Of a DNA stretch of 64,000 nucleotides, positions 47,754-58,104 are shown one piece after another. Both the position numbers and the translations under genes were made by a program. This stretch comes from Bacteroidia bacterium (GTDB lineage Bacteria; Bacteroidota; Bacteroidia; Cytophagales; Cyclobacteriaceae): contig JAUIAO010000008.1 of assembly GCA_030425425.1 (NCBI GenBank), forward strand, positions 62,001-126,000. The letters run 5' to 3'. Each line of letters begins with the position of its first letter. Within the stretch, counting starts at the first letter, position 1. Under the pieces are notes generated by a model. That model was given only the letters and a program-made list of their open reading frames with translations, had not been told where the DNA came from and searched no databases.

Positions 47754-48854
47754 ATGCTAATAATTCTTGCGATAACGACGGCTTTTACAGTGGCTTTTAT
47801 TCTTCTGCCAGTGATCATCAAGGTAAGTAGATCAATAGATTTGCTTGATGCTCCTGATAGAAGAAAGATTCACAATGTATCAACCCCTGCTCTCGGGGGA
47901 ATCGGGATATTTATCGGTGGTATTACGGCAGCTACTATGACCATTCCTTTTGCGGAATTGGCTGGGTTGAAGTTTTTGTTCTTTGGGCTTCTTATCATCT
48001 TTTTCATGGGTCTTAGGGATGATATTTCCAGTCTTGTAGCCAAGCACAAGTTGTTTGCTCAAATTTTTGCTGCGATTTTGATCGTAGTTTTTTCGGATAT
48101 TCAGCTTAGAGGACTCTATGGCATTTTTGGGATTAATGAGATGCCAATTTGGTTCAATATCCCTTTTACTATTTTTGTGATTGTAGCACTTACAAATAGT
48201 TTCAATCTAATTGATGGAGTGGATGGCCTTGCTGGATCTGTGAGTATATTGATTTTGACGTTCTTCGGAACTGCATTCATGTTTTTGGGTCTAGATGCCT
48301 ACGGAATATTTGCCTTTTCTATTGCTGGTGCTGTATTTGCCTTTTTGTTTTTCAATTGGCATCCATCTAAAGTTTTTATGGGTGATACAGGGTCTATGAT
48401 TTTGGGCTTTGTAATATCTGCATTGGCGATTGAGTTTATTAATAGCAGTCCACAGATTGATATTCTAGGATTAAGTATAAACTCGCCCGTAGGAGTAGCG
48501 ATTGGAGCTCTCATCGTTCCAATTTTCGATACGCTCAGGGTCTTCGTTATACGTTTTATAAATGGTAAAAACCCGTTGGATCCAGATCGAAATCATTTGC
48601 ATCACGGGTTACTAAAATTAGGTTTCAATCATTCTCAGGTTACTTTGACTCTTCTAGGACTCAATGTATTTATTCTCTTGACTATTCTTGTCTTGGATTC
48701 ATTTGTAGGTAATCTGGGTTTGATATTGACATCTATAGCAATTGCAGGTGGTCTCTCTTTAATACTGGGGTTAAAACTTTCTAAAAAACGATTCATGGGG
48801 AAAGAAGCTGCAGTTCTAACAAAATCGAATCTTTATATTTCTAAATCTGCCTGA
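47754..48854 (+). CDS. MraY/WecA-type undecaprenyl-phosphate HexNAc-1-phosphate transferase
   Basis: A 366-residue membrane enzyme with about eleven segments. FNLIDGVDGLAG, FMGDTGSM and DPDRNHLHHGLL are the Asp- and His-rich catalytic motifs of the WecA group. It is a second initiating enzyme, of a different fold from the WcaJ-like protein beside it. It may start a second polymer such as O-antigen or be the general WecA. About 98 bases separate it from the WcaJ-like gene. Confidence 0.92.
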   Translation: MLIILAITTAFTVAFILLPVIIKVSRSIDLLDAPDRRKIHNVSTPALGGIGIFIGGITAATMTIPFAELAGLKFLFFGLLIIFFMGLRDDISSLVAKHKLFAQIFAAILIVVFSDIQLRGLYGIFGINEMPIWFNIPFTIFVIVALTNSFNLIDGVDGLAGSVSILILTFFGTAFMFLGLDAYGIFAFSIAGAVFAFLFFNWHPSKVFMGDTGSMILGFVISALAIEFINSSPQIDILGLSINSPVGVAIGALIVPIFDTLRVFVIRFINGKNPLDPDRNHLHHGLLKLGFNHSQVTLTLLGLNVFILLTILVLDSFVGNLGLILTSIAIAGGLSLILGLKLSKKRFMGKEAAVLTKSNLYISKSA

Positions 48855-48869
48855 GAAAACTTGATTAAT

Positions 48870-48877
48870 TACTTTTG
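48870..48877 (+). promoter_or_regulatory. Candidate -7 box (TACTTTTG) before pheS
   Basis: Exact TAnnTTTG match, 17 bases before the ATG at 48895. It covers the alternative GTG start at 48877, favouring the ATG. Confidence 0.4.
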
Positions 48878-48894
48878 TGACAGATTTGAAGATC

Positions 48895-49902
48895 ATGAAA
48901 GAGAAAATCGAGGCGTACAAAAAGCAAATCCAAGAAAGTGTAGCTAACACTAGTGAACAACTAGAAGACTTCAGACTGAGGTTTATTAGCAGAAAGGGTG
49001 TTCTTACCGATTTATTTGATGAATTTAAGACAGTTCCTAACGACCAAAAACGATTCTTTGGAAGTGAGCTGAATGTTCTTAAGCAATTGGCTCAGGATAA
49101 GTTTAAGGATTTGGTTGCCAGTCTAGAAGAAGGAAACACGAAGGAAGAGGCCGCAATAGACGTTACCTTACCGTCTCTCACATCAAAAGGTACAATTCAT
49201 CCATTGTCTCAAGTTAAAAACAGAATCATTCAGATCTTTGAGAGACAAGGTTTCAGTGTGAAAGATGGACCGGAAATAGAAGATGATTTTCACAATTTTA
49301 CTGCATTGAATTTCCCGGAGAATCACCCGGCCAGAGAAATGCAGGATACTTACTTTATAGAAAAGAATCCTGACGTCTTATTAAGGACGCATACTTCAAA
49401 TGTGCAGATTAGGTTGATGGAGCATGGAAAGCCACCTTTCAGATCAATTATGCCTGGTAGGGTTTATAGAAATGAAGCTATTTCAGCCAGAGCACATTGC
49501 TTTTTCAATCAGGTGGAAGGGCTCTATGTGGATCGGAATGTATCTTTTAAAGATCTCAAGCAAACTTTATATCACTTCTCAAGAGAGCTATTCGGGAAGG
49601 GTACTCAGATTCGTTTTAGACCATCATTTTTTCCTTTTACAGAACCAAGTGCAGAGATAGATATCAGCTGCTTTATATGTGGTGGAGACGGCTGTAAAAT
49701 TTGTAAAAATACTGGTTGGGTGGAGATCGGAGGTTCGGGAATGGTAGATCCGAATGTATTAGAGAGCTGTGGAATAGATTCGAAGGAGTATAGTGGATTT
49801 GCATTTGGTATGGGTATCGAGCGAATTGCTATGCTTAAATACCAAATAGGAGATATTCGATTGTTTTCTGAGAACGATCTAAGGTTCTTACAGCAATTCT
49901 AG
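48895..49902 (+). CDS. pheS: Phenylalanyl-tRNA synthetase alpha subunit
   Basis: Charges tRNA-Phe together with PheT, which is not in the window. From ATG 48895 the product is 335 residues: an N-terminal coiled coil, then class II motifs with HPLSQVKNRI, LRTHTSNVQIR, FRPSFFPFTEPSAEID and FGMGIERIAMLKY. A Cys-rich stretch CFICGGDGCKICKNTGW replaces the usual sequence, as in Bacteroidota. GTG 48877 is rejected because it overlaps a promoter-like box. Confidence 0.95.
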   Translation: MKEKIEAYKKQIQESVANTSEQLEDFRLRFISRKGVLTDLFDEFKTVPNDQKRFFGSELNVLKQLAQDKFKDLVASLEEGNTKEEAAIDVTLPSLTSKGTIHPLSQVKNRIIQIFERQGFSVKDGPEIEDDFHNFTALNFPENHPAREMQDTYFIEKNPDVLLRTHTSNVQIRLMEHGKPPFRSIMPGRVYRNEAISARAHCFFNQVEGLYVDRNVSFKDLKQTLYHFSRELFGKGTQIRFRPSFFPFTEPSAEIDISCFICGGDGCKICKNTGWVEIGGSGMVDPNVLESCGIDSKEYSGFAFGMGIERIAMLKYQIGDIRLFSENDLRFLQQF

Positions 49903-49927
49903 AGGAGTTACCTTTATAGTAACTCCT
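49903..49927. terminator. Convergent hairpin between pheS and moxR
   Basis: A perfect nine-base stem (AGGAGTTAC 49903-49911 with 49919-49927) around a seven-base loop directly follows the pheS stop and overlaps the last codons of the moxR-like gene. Neither strand has a T-run after it, so it is a weak or non-canonical bidirectional terminator. Confidence 0.55.
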
Positions 49928-50879
49928 TGATCAGAATCTCCTCTGTTTTGCCTTCAGTTTCTGCTTTGAAATTTCGCACTATTCTGTGAACCAATACTGG
50001 CTGAGCGATTTCTTTTACATCCTCAATATCTGGAGAGTATTTTCCTTTGAGTAAGGCGTTACACTTTGCAGCTTGTACCAAAAACTGGCTAGCTCTTGGT
50101 CCAGCTCCCCACTCCAGATATTCATTGCTCACTGAGGAAGAATGATCCGTAAATGGTCTTGTTTTATGTACTAGTTTCACAATGTATTCAAATACATTGT
50201 CGGCCACAGGTATCTTCTTTATCAACCGCTGAAAACTGAGGATCTGCTCTTTTGAAATAACCTTTTCGATAGTTTTTTCTTCACTAGAGGTCGTTTGCTT
50301 GATGATATCCAATTCTTCTTCCATAGTTGGATACTCGAGTTTGATCATGAACATAAACCTATCCAGCTGTGCTTCCGGGAGAGGATATGTTCCCTCTTGT
50401 TCAATTGGGTTTTGTGTAGCCAAAACGAAAAACGGCTTATCCAACACATGATTCTTTCCACCAATTGTTACAGCGCCTTCTTGCATCGCTTCCAATAGTG
50501 CCGATTGAGTCTTGGGTGGTGTTCTGTTAATCTCATCGGCAAGAATCACATTTGAAAAGATAGGGCCTCTAATGAATCTGAAATTTCTATCGGCATCCAG
50601 AGTTTCAGCCCCCAGAACATCAGATGGCATTAGGTCAGGAGTAAATTGGATGCGGTTAAAATCCAATCCTAAACTCTCTGCGATGGTATGAACCAATAGG
50701 GTTTTTGCCAAACCAGGCACACCGACCAGCAAGGAATGACCTCCACAGAAAATGGAAGTAATTAATAGTCTCACTACTTCTTTTTGACCAATTACTACTT
50801 TACCAATCTCCTGCTCTAACTGCTTATATGCTTTGAATAATTCGTCAGCTAATTCAGCATCTTTTTCTATTTCTGCCAT
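49914..50879 (-). CDS. MoxR-family AAA+ ATPase
   Basis: A 321-residue AAA+ chaperone-like ATPase. Walker A VGVPGLAKT near residue 57, Walker B ILADEINRTPPKTQSALLEAMQE near residue 110, and sensor ATQNPIEQEGTYPLPEAQLDRF. MoxR proteins often work with a DUF58 protein encoded next to them, but none is seen here, as the gene is last in its run and faces pheS. It follows the SurA-like gene by six bases. Confidence 0.94.
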   Translation of the reverse strand: MAEIEKDAELADELFKAYKQLEQEIGKVVIGQKEVVRLLITSIFCGGHSLLVGVPGLAKTLLVHTIAESLGLDFNRIQFTPDLMPSDVLGAETLDADRNFRFIRGPIFSNVILADEINRTPPKTQSALLEAMQEGAVTIGGKNHVLDKPFFVLATQNPIEQEGTYPLPEAQLDRFMFMIKLEYPTMEEELDIIKQTTSSEEKTIEKVISKEQILSFQRLIKKIPVADNVFEYIVKLVHKTRPFTDHSSSVSNEYLEWGAGPRASQFLVQAAKCNALLKGKYSPDIEDVKEIAQPVLVHRIVRNFKAETEGKTEEILIKELL

Positions 50880-50885
50880 TCTTTT

Positions 50886-52235
50886 TTAGTCTTCTAGTAG
50901 GTTACAATGATCATATTCAGGATCGATTTCAATATACACCTTGTCACGTGCATCATCAAACCATTCCGAAAGGATTCTATTTTGTTTGTCATTTTTGGCA
51001 GCCATTGCAATTTTCTGATAATCATCCTTCAGGTTGGCTTCATGTGGAGGAACCTTATCCTTGTAATATAATATCCGATATGCTCTGGAGCCATCTGCTT
51101 TTTGAAACTCTATAGGCTTTGTAATATTTCCAATTTGCATGGTATCTATCGTGAAGAAGATAGTTGGATCCAATTCTTCGACAGACACTCTCGTGCCTTG
51201 ATTCTGATCTGTAAAAAATCCTCCGGATTGAGATGTCATTTGGTCATCAGAATATTCCTTAGCTGCTTCTCTGAAGGTAATACTGTCATTGATTATCGTG
51301 GTTCGGAGACTGTCCAGGTATTTCTCTGCAGCAATGTAGTCTTTGTTCGATGGTTTTGGCGAAATTAATATATGTCGGGTTTTGAATTTATTCCCAAGTT
51401 TTTGCTGCAATTCTATCAAGTGGAATCCAAACTGTGTTTCTACCGGCATAGACAATTCACCCTCTTTCATAGTCATTGCTGTTGCTTCGAACTCCGGGGC
51501 TAATTCACCTCTTTTGTAAAATGGGAGCTCACCTCCTCGTGCCGCAGAACCAGGATCTTCTGAATACTGTCTCGCCAAAGAAGCAAATGATTCTCCTTTG
51601 AGTATCCTGCCCCTTAGCTCATACATGAGATTTTTAACTTCGTCTTTTTGTGCTTTGCCAGGTTTAGGGTCCACTACAATCTGAGCTACAGAAACTTCAG
51701 TGCTGAAAAATGGGAGACTATCAGTTGGAATCTTTTTAAAAAACTTCTTGACTTCAGATGGAGTTACCTCCAAATCAGCTGTAATCTCTTGCTGCATTCT
51801 TTGAACGGTCATTTGTTCCTTGATGTCATCAAATAGCTCAGCTTCAATCTGGTCAATAGACTTTTTGTAATATTTCTCTATCTCTTCCCTTGAACCAATC
51901 TGAGATATCATGTATTCCATTCTATTGGTGAGGTTACTTTGGACTTCCGCATCCTCTACTATTACAGAATCAATTTCGGCTTTAGCAACCATCATCTTAT
52001 TCACGACTAGTTGCTCCAAAATCTGACATTTAGCATTGGGTCTTCTAAACTCACCTCTTGATAAAAAGTCAATATATGCCTTTTCAAGGTCTGACTTCAT
52101 TACGATGTAGTTATCAACTTTTGCAATGATTTTGTCAATGACTACAGGATCCTGCGACCAACTCATTAGTGGCAAGAACAGGAGGAAACTGTTAACGATA
52201 TATTTCAAATAAACTGTTTTGCTTTGCTTCATCAT
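50886..52235 (-). CDS. SurA-like periplasmic peptidyl-prolyl isomerase
   Basis: A 449-residue outer-membrane-protein chaperone. After a signal peptide (residues 1-27, ending MSWSQ) there is a SurA N-domain (NRMEYMISQIGSREEIEKYY) and two parvulin domains at about 170-275 and 285-385 (FASLARQYSEDPGSAARGGEL; TRHILISPKPS, YSDDQMTSQSGGFF). This is the usual SurA layout. Its 5' end overlaps the upstream lipoprotein gene by 44 bases, one of the longer overlaps here. No later start is plausible because it would delete the signal peptide. Confidence 0.93.
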   Translation of the reverse strand: MMKQSKTVYLKYIVNSFLLFLPLMSWSQDPVVIDKIIAKVDNYIVMKSDLEKAYIDFLSRGEFRRPNAKCQILEQLVVNKMMVAKAEIDSVIVEDAEVQSNLTNRMEYMISQIGSREEIEKYYKKSIDQIEAELFDDIKEQMTVQRMQQEITADLEVTPSEVKKFFKKIPTDSLPFFSTEVSVAQIVVDPKPGKAQKDEVKNLMYELRGRILKGESFASLARQYSEDPGSAARGGELPFYKRGELAPEFEATAMTMKEGELSMPVETQFGFHLIELQQKLGNKFKTRHILISPKPSNKDYIAAEKYLDSLRTTIINDSITFREAAKEYSDDQMTSQSGGFFTDQNQGTRVSVEELDPTIFFTIDTMQIGNITKPIEFQKADGSRAYRILYYKDKVPPHEANLKDDYQKIAMAAKNDKQNRILSEWFDDARDKVYIEIDPEYDHCNLLED

Positions 52236-53043
52236 AAATTTTTTCTTCTAGCTCCTTCTTCAGTGCAATTTTGCGTTTATTAATGAGTATGTCTCTGATT
52301 TGATCCTGAATGAACTCTAACGGAGAAACTTCATTGGATATTTTGTAGTCAAATATTTTGATAAAAAACAGGTTGCCATCCTTGGACGTTTCTGAATACT
52401 TATTCCTTGTTAAAAAAGTGTTTTTATTCTCTATGTTTTCCATCGGAGTGCCCAAGATTAAATCATCGAAAATGATCCAGGTACTATCTTCCATATAAGA
52501 TTTTACCGCAAACTGTGTGATGTAAGATTTCAAGTCATCAACATTGCCTTCAGGATATGCTTTGAAGTTTCTTCTGAATTGTCTGATGTTTGGTGCTGAT
52601 TCTGGAATTTGCGCATAGATGCACTTTATAATATTTTGTTTGAGTAGGAAGTTTTCAGACCTTTCGTGATAATATGATTCAATGCTTTCACTATTCACCT
52701 CCGTGTTGAGGTGTTTATTGATATATTTTCTCTCAAATGCATGAACCATCAGAGCGTACCTGTAATCCAAAACCTTTCTTTCGATTTCAGCCTCTACAAA
52801 ATCAATTTCGTCTGCAGATTTGGAAATCATCAGTTGTTTTTTCACCCAGTCCAAGACATATTTTTCACTGAGTTTAGTGCTGTCTTCTTTACTTATGTTT
52901 TCAGGGATCAGGCCTGTGAGATCCGAACGATAAAGGTAACTGTCCATACTTCGAGCGATAGCAGGCTCAGTGGTGGTTTCCTTAGGCTGGAAAAATTCGC
53001 ATCCCGAAATAAAAATGATCATCAAGTACGGCACGTACTTCAT
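52192..53043 (-). CDS. Lipoprotein with parvulin/SurA-like N-region
   Basis: A 283-residue protein with a lipoprotein signal (lipobox ISGC near residue 14, Cys at 15) and a helical SurA-N-like body (KYVLDWVKKQLMISKS, DFVEAEIERKVLDYRYALM). A clear parvulin catalytic domain is not visible, so it may be a degenerate foldase or a SurA helper in the periplasm. It overlaps the HATPase gene by four bases and the SurA gene by 44. Confidence 0.75.
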   Translation of the reverse strand: MKYVPYLMIIFISGCEFFQPKETTTEPAIARSMDSYLYRSDLTGLIPENISKEDSTKLSEKYVLDWVKKQLMISKSADEIDFVEAEIERKVLDYRYALMVHAFERKYINKHLNTEVNSESIESYYHERSENFLLKQNIIKCIYAQIPESAPNIRQFRRNFKAYPEGNVDDLKSYITQFAVKSYMEDSTWIIFDDLILGTPMENIENKNTFLTRNKYSETSKDGNLFFIKIFDYKISNEVSPLEFIQDQIRDILINKRKIALKKELEEKIYDEAKQNSLFEIYR

Positions 53044-53456
53044 TTACTTAGCTTTTTAGTGAGCTTGCAAATATTGTAATTCTTATCGTTAGTGAATTCA
53101 ATTTTGTCCATAATTCTCTTCACTAAGAGTAAGCCAACTCCACCTTTTCTTCTAGAAGAGATAATTTCATCCATCGATGGTTCTGTATAGCTGTTAAGGT
53201 TGAACTGGACTCCCTTGTCTTTGATGGTAAAAGTGACCATATCAGCCGGCTTGAAATCCACCAGCACTTCCAGTTGATGTTGTGGGTTGCATTGATTAGA
53301 ATGGATGATAAGGTTGGCGCATATTTCATCTACAGCAAGAACCATTTTATGTGCTTCTATGTCTCTCACATCATGTGAGTGGAGGGCTTGCATCACAAAC
53401 GACCTGATCTTAGTCAAGTTGGACTTATTGCACGCTATGGTAATCTTATCCTTCAT
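53040..53456 (-). CDS. Anti-sigma-factor-type HATPase (RsbW/SpoIIAB-like)
   Basis: A 138-residue single-domain GHKL kinase. N-box E44 and N48 (AVDEICANLIIH), G1 box DKGVQFNL and G2 box GGVGLLLVKRIMD are intact. In partner switches this kinase phosphorylates the STAS protein and, when freed, binds another protein. No sigma-B-like factor is in the window and Bacteroidota generally lack one, so its target is unknown. It overlaps the STAS gene by eleven bases. Confidence 0.9.
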   Translation of the reverse strand: MKDKITIACNKSNLTKIRSFVMQALHSHDVRDIEAHKMVLAVDEICANLIIHSNQCNPQHQLEVLVDFKPADMVTFTIKDKGVQFNLNSYTEPSMDEIISSRRKGGVGLLLVKRIMDKIEFTNDKNYNICKLTKKLSK

Positions 53457-53787
53457 TCAAAAACTCAATAGCTTCTTTTTCAGATGTTTTGATATTCATT
53501 AGATGCTGTAATCCCAAAATACTGAAGACTTCACTTACGGTTTCCTGAAGTCCAAACACCACCAAGCGAATCTGTTGATTTTTCAGATCCTCCAGGTAAG
53601 AAATAAATACTCCCAGTCCTGCAGAGGAAATATAATCCAGTTGCTGCAGGTCCATTAGGATTTTCTTATGGTTTTTGGCGGCTTCTTTGATCGCATTATC
53701 CAACTCTATAGAAGAGCTCGCGTCTATTTCACCGACTACCGAAATCCGATGTATATCTTCTATAAGTTCTGTATTTATTGCTACCAT
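53446..53787 (-). CDS. STAS-domain anti-sigma-factor antagonist (RsbV-like)
   Basis: A 113-residue STAS protein. The phosphorylatable serine is S54 or S55 in LDYISSAGLGVFISYLEDL, the standard signature. Paired with the HATPase downstream and the SpoIIE phosphatase five bases upstream, it forms a complete three-part partner switch. Its N-terminus EIDASSSIELDNAI is typical. Confidence 0.93.
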   Translation of the reverse strand: MVAINTELIEDIHRISVVGEIDASSSIELDNAIKEAAKNHKKILMDLQQLDYISSAGLGVFISYLEDLKNQQIRLVVFGLQETVSEVFSILGLQHLMNIKTSEKEAIEFLNEG

Positions 53788-53792
53788 ATTTG

Positions 53793-55841
53793 TTATTTAA
53801 ACCTGACCAGCGTCAGGGTATAATCATCATCAAGTTTGTTGTTATCCAGAAATGTTACCAAATCGCCAATGATGGATTCCTTCATTTGATCCAATGGTTC
53901 ATCGATGTGGTTAAGTAGTGAATTGATTAGCCCCTCTGAGCCGAACTGTTGTTTTTCATGATTCTTTGCTTCTGCTATTCCATCTGTATAAAGCAATAGC
54001 AAATCTCCTGGTGAGTAGCTAATTGTACCCTCTTCAACGTAGGAGTCGAAACCGGAGTTTCTTATTATTCCTAAACCTACTCCTTCAGTGGTCAAATTGG
54101 TGATTTTCTTCGATGAAGCAGAATAAAACAGACCCGGACAATGACCAGCTCTGGTAAAGCAAATCTTCTGTTCTATTGTATTCAGAACAAAAAACATTGC
54201 TGTGATAAACGAGGACTTTTCAAGGCATTTGCCCAATGCAAGATTTGCTCGAGTTGTAAATTCTTTCGGTGAAACCTTACTCTGTGCAATACTGTGGAAA
54301 ATACCGCGCATTTGCGCCATGTTGAAGGCCGCAGAGGTTCCTTTGCCAGATACATCTGCAATGACCAGGTTGAATAGGCCCGGTAAAGGTTCAATAATGT
54401 CATAATAATCTCCCCCAACCTCATCTGCGGCCATACTGAAAGCTACAATGTCAAATTTGTCATTATGCTCAAGTACAGAAGGCAACAAGCTTTTCTGCAC
54501 ACTCTTAGCAATTTTCAACTGCTCTTTGTAACGCTCGTTTTCCAATGCTTCCTGGATCAACTGAAAATTTTCGATCGAAATACTGGCCTGGTTTACGAAA
54601 GTGGTGATAATATCCACCATCTCACGGTTAAACGCGTCACTGACTTCTTGCAATAAAGCAAGGCTTCCTATTTGTTGACTTTGTACCAAAATAGGTATGG
54701 CAATGATCGATTTAAAATCCGGGTGATTGAGTGACCCTATAACCTTGGCGGATGAGAATTCATAAGTGACTTGATATGAAAGGATTTTACGGATAAACTC
54801 TTGTTTCACGGTGGTTTTAATATCGCCAATCGTTTCTTTGGCAATTCCGCGTGAAATGACATGATTCGCAGAGCCACTTTTGATTTCGAGCCACGCAGCA
54901 TCAGCAAACACAGCGCTCATAGAGCTTTCCAATAAAATATCATAGGTCTGCTCTTCACTTTGACCCGCTGGGATCGATTGACTTAGTTTTTGAAAATCTA
55001 TGGCTTCCTGTAGTTTTCGCTCAAAAACGGAAGAAGTAGGTAAATTGAATAAAGTGACCAGTATAGCTATTCCCGCATAGAGAATGATAAACACGAACAG
55101 GGATACAAAGTATACACGATCCAGCAGATCAATACTCAGTGCCTTGGTATCTGCAAAACTCATCAGGTTGAGGAGGAAATGATAGAGGTAAATTCCAGAA
55201 AGCAGGATAAAAAGGATACTCTTCCACTTTTGCTTGAAGTTGAGATAAGCAATCCACTTTAAGTTAAAAGACAGAATGAGTGCTAACCCACCCAGAAAAA
55301 TGAGTGCAGTGTTGAAATTGACACTGAGAAATTTATTTCCAAATAAGTCAAAGACAAGGCTTCCATATAGCGCATATTCGAAGAATCCCCATAGTTGAAT
55401 CAGGTTTTTAGACTTCTGATAAAGGATCAATCGCTTCCATACCACGAACGTTGATACCAGATATACGATGATCAGCGCAATGAGAATATTGTACAGAAAA
55501 TTGATTGTAAGCGGGTTTGCGCTAATATTGCTACTTCCAAAGACATAGAAAAATACCCTGATGAGCAGCGAACCAATAGTGGTAATCAGACCGGTAATAA
55601 ATACTCGCCAGAGTAAATCCAGAAAATTAATACTATCTGCTTTGGTGATTGAGAATCTGTAAAAAGCAATTGTAGATAGTACTAAGGTGCTGAGAAATAT
55701 TTGTGGGAGCATTCTGGATAGCTCAATATTGAGCTGGTATCGCTCCACAAACAGCAAGTACAAATCAAAAAACGTAAACAGCAACCAGGAAAGAATTCCT
55801 GCCAGTAGGCTTAAGCGTATTTTGAGTTTGTTAGACAGCAT
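53793..55841 (-). CDS. GAF and SpoIIE-type PP2C phosphatase with membrane sensor
   Basis: A 682-residue protein that dephosphorylates the STAS partner. About seven N-terminal membrane segments (residues 1-270) precede a GAF domain (about 290-430) and a PP2C domain (about 460-680) with EVGGDYYDI, VIADVSGKGTSAAF and LLLYTDGIAEA, the metal-binding Asp motifs. The ATG at 55841 is preferred because the frame upstream runs back into the guaB terminator and a promoter-like box. The signal sensed by the membrane part is unknown. Confidence 0.94.
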   Translation of the reverse strand: MLSNKLKIRLSLLAGILSWLLFTFFDLYLLFVERYQLNIELSRMLPQIFLSTLVLSTIAFYRFSITKADSINFLDLLWRVFITGLITTIGSLLIRVFFYVFGSSNISANPLTINFLYNILIALIIVYLVSTFVVWKRLILYQKSKNLIQLWGFFEYALYGSLVFDLFGNKFLSVNFNTALIFLGGLALILSFNLKWIAYLNFKQKWKSILFILLSGIYLYHFLLNLMSFADTKALSIDLLDRVYFVSLFVFIILYAGIAILVTLFNLPTSSVFERKLQEAIDFQKLSQSIPAGQSEEQTYDILLESSMSAVFADAAWLEIKSGSANHVISRGIAKETIGDIKTTVKQEFIRKILSYQVTYEFSSAKVIGSLNHPDFKSIIAIPILVQSQQIGSLALLQEVSDAFNREMVDIITTFVNQASISIENFQLIQEALENERYKEQLKIAKSVQKSLLPSVLEHNDKFDIVAFSMAADEVGGDYYDIIEPLPGLFNLVIADVSGKGTSAAFNMAQMRGIFHSIAQSKVSPKEFTTRANLALGKCLEKSSFITAMFFVLNTIEQKICFTRAGHCPGLFYSASSKKITNLTTEGVGLGIIRNSGFDSYVEEGTISYSPGDLLLLYTDGIAEAKNHEKQQFGSEGLINSLLNHIDEPLDQMKESIIGDLVTFLDNNKLDDDYTLTLVRFK

Positions 55842-55851
55842 TGCGAAGGGG

Positions 55852-55859
55852 CAAAAATA
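55852..55859 (-). promoter_or_regulatory. Candidate -7 box (TATTTTTG) for the partner-switch operon
   Basis: Exact TAnnTTTG on the minus strand, ten bases before the ATG at 55841 and after the guaB terminator. It suggests a very short leader. Confidence 0.45.
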
Positions 55860-55876
55860 CGCGTAGGGGTGGTAAT

Positions 55877-55911
55877 AAAAAAACCATCCCAAGAGCACTC
55901 AGGATGGCTTT
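55877..55911 (-). terminator. Rho-independent terminator of guaB
   Basis: On the minus strand, stem CCATCC (55907-55902 read as its complement) pairs with GGATGG (55889-55884), 12-base loop, with A-run before and seven T residues after (55883-55877). It lies 25 bases after the guaB stop. Confidence 0.8.
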
Positions 55912-55935
55912 CACGTTTTTTAACGGAATGTTATT

Positions 55936-57447
<1,512 letters not shown>

Positions 57448-57492
57448 TCACATACAGATTGTAAAACATAAAGGGATTTATAATTTCACGGC

Positions 57493-58104
57493 ATGAATGA
57501 TTTCTTTTCTCTTCTTCTCGATCAAATCTACCAAACTACTTGGCTGGAAGCCGTAGCAGTGTTTTTTGGCCTACTCAGCGTTTGGTATTCCAAGCAGGAA
57601 AATATTTTGGTGTATCCAACTGGGATAGTATCAGTGTTGATATATATCTACATCACACTAGAATACAAGCTATATGCTGATATGGGGATCAATGCTTATT
57701 ATTTCATCATGAGTGTGTATGGTTGGTACAATTGGAGACATACCAATAAAGCAGAAGTGGAGCAGATTCCGGTAACTAAAAATGATCGGAGTGAAAATCA
57801 TTTAAGTATTCTATTTCTGGTCTGTGCTTTTCTATTGATTCGATGGGTTTTGATTACGTACACAGACAGTGACGTGCCGAATTTGGATGCAACCACGACA
57901 GCTTTTGCGTTAGTGGGAATGTGGCTGATGGCAAAAAAGAAAATTGAAAACTGGATTGCCTGGATCATTACGGATATTATTTCTGTGCCTCTTTATTTGT
58001 ACAAAGGCTTGCCTTTTACAGCTTTCCAATTTTTAGTGTTTACAGTTTTGGCGACCTGGGGTTATTTTTCGTGGAAACGATCATTGGAGGCAAATAAATC
58101 ATGA
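57493..58104 (+). CDS. pnuC: PnuC-family vitamin transporter
   Basis: A 203-residue membrane protein with seven or so segments. The start (ALGVVFGLLSVWYSKQENI-like AVAVFFGLLSVWYSKQEN), WYNWRHT and WGYFSWKR at the end are PnuC signatures. PnuC takes up nicotinamide riboside; close homologues (PnuT) take up thiamine in Bacteroidota. The NadR-like kinase nearby supports the former; the TPP-riboswitch gene nearby leaves the latter open. The 3' end overlaps the coiled-coil gene by six bases. Confidence 0.9.
   Translation: MNDFFSLLLDQIYQTTWLEAVAVFFGLLSVWYSKQENILVYPTGIVSVLIYIYITLEYKLYADMGINAYYFIMSVYGWYNWRHTNKAEVEQIPVTKNDRSENHLSILFLVCAFLLIRWVLITYTDSDVPNLDATTTAFALVGMWLMAKKKIENWIAWIITDIISVPLYLYKGLPFTAFQFLVFTVLATWGYFSWKRSLEANKS

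Noticed and set aside
53040-53787. A sigma factor controlled by the partner switch
   Set aside because: No sigma-70-type gene is present in the neighbouring DNA, so the regulator's target is left open.
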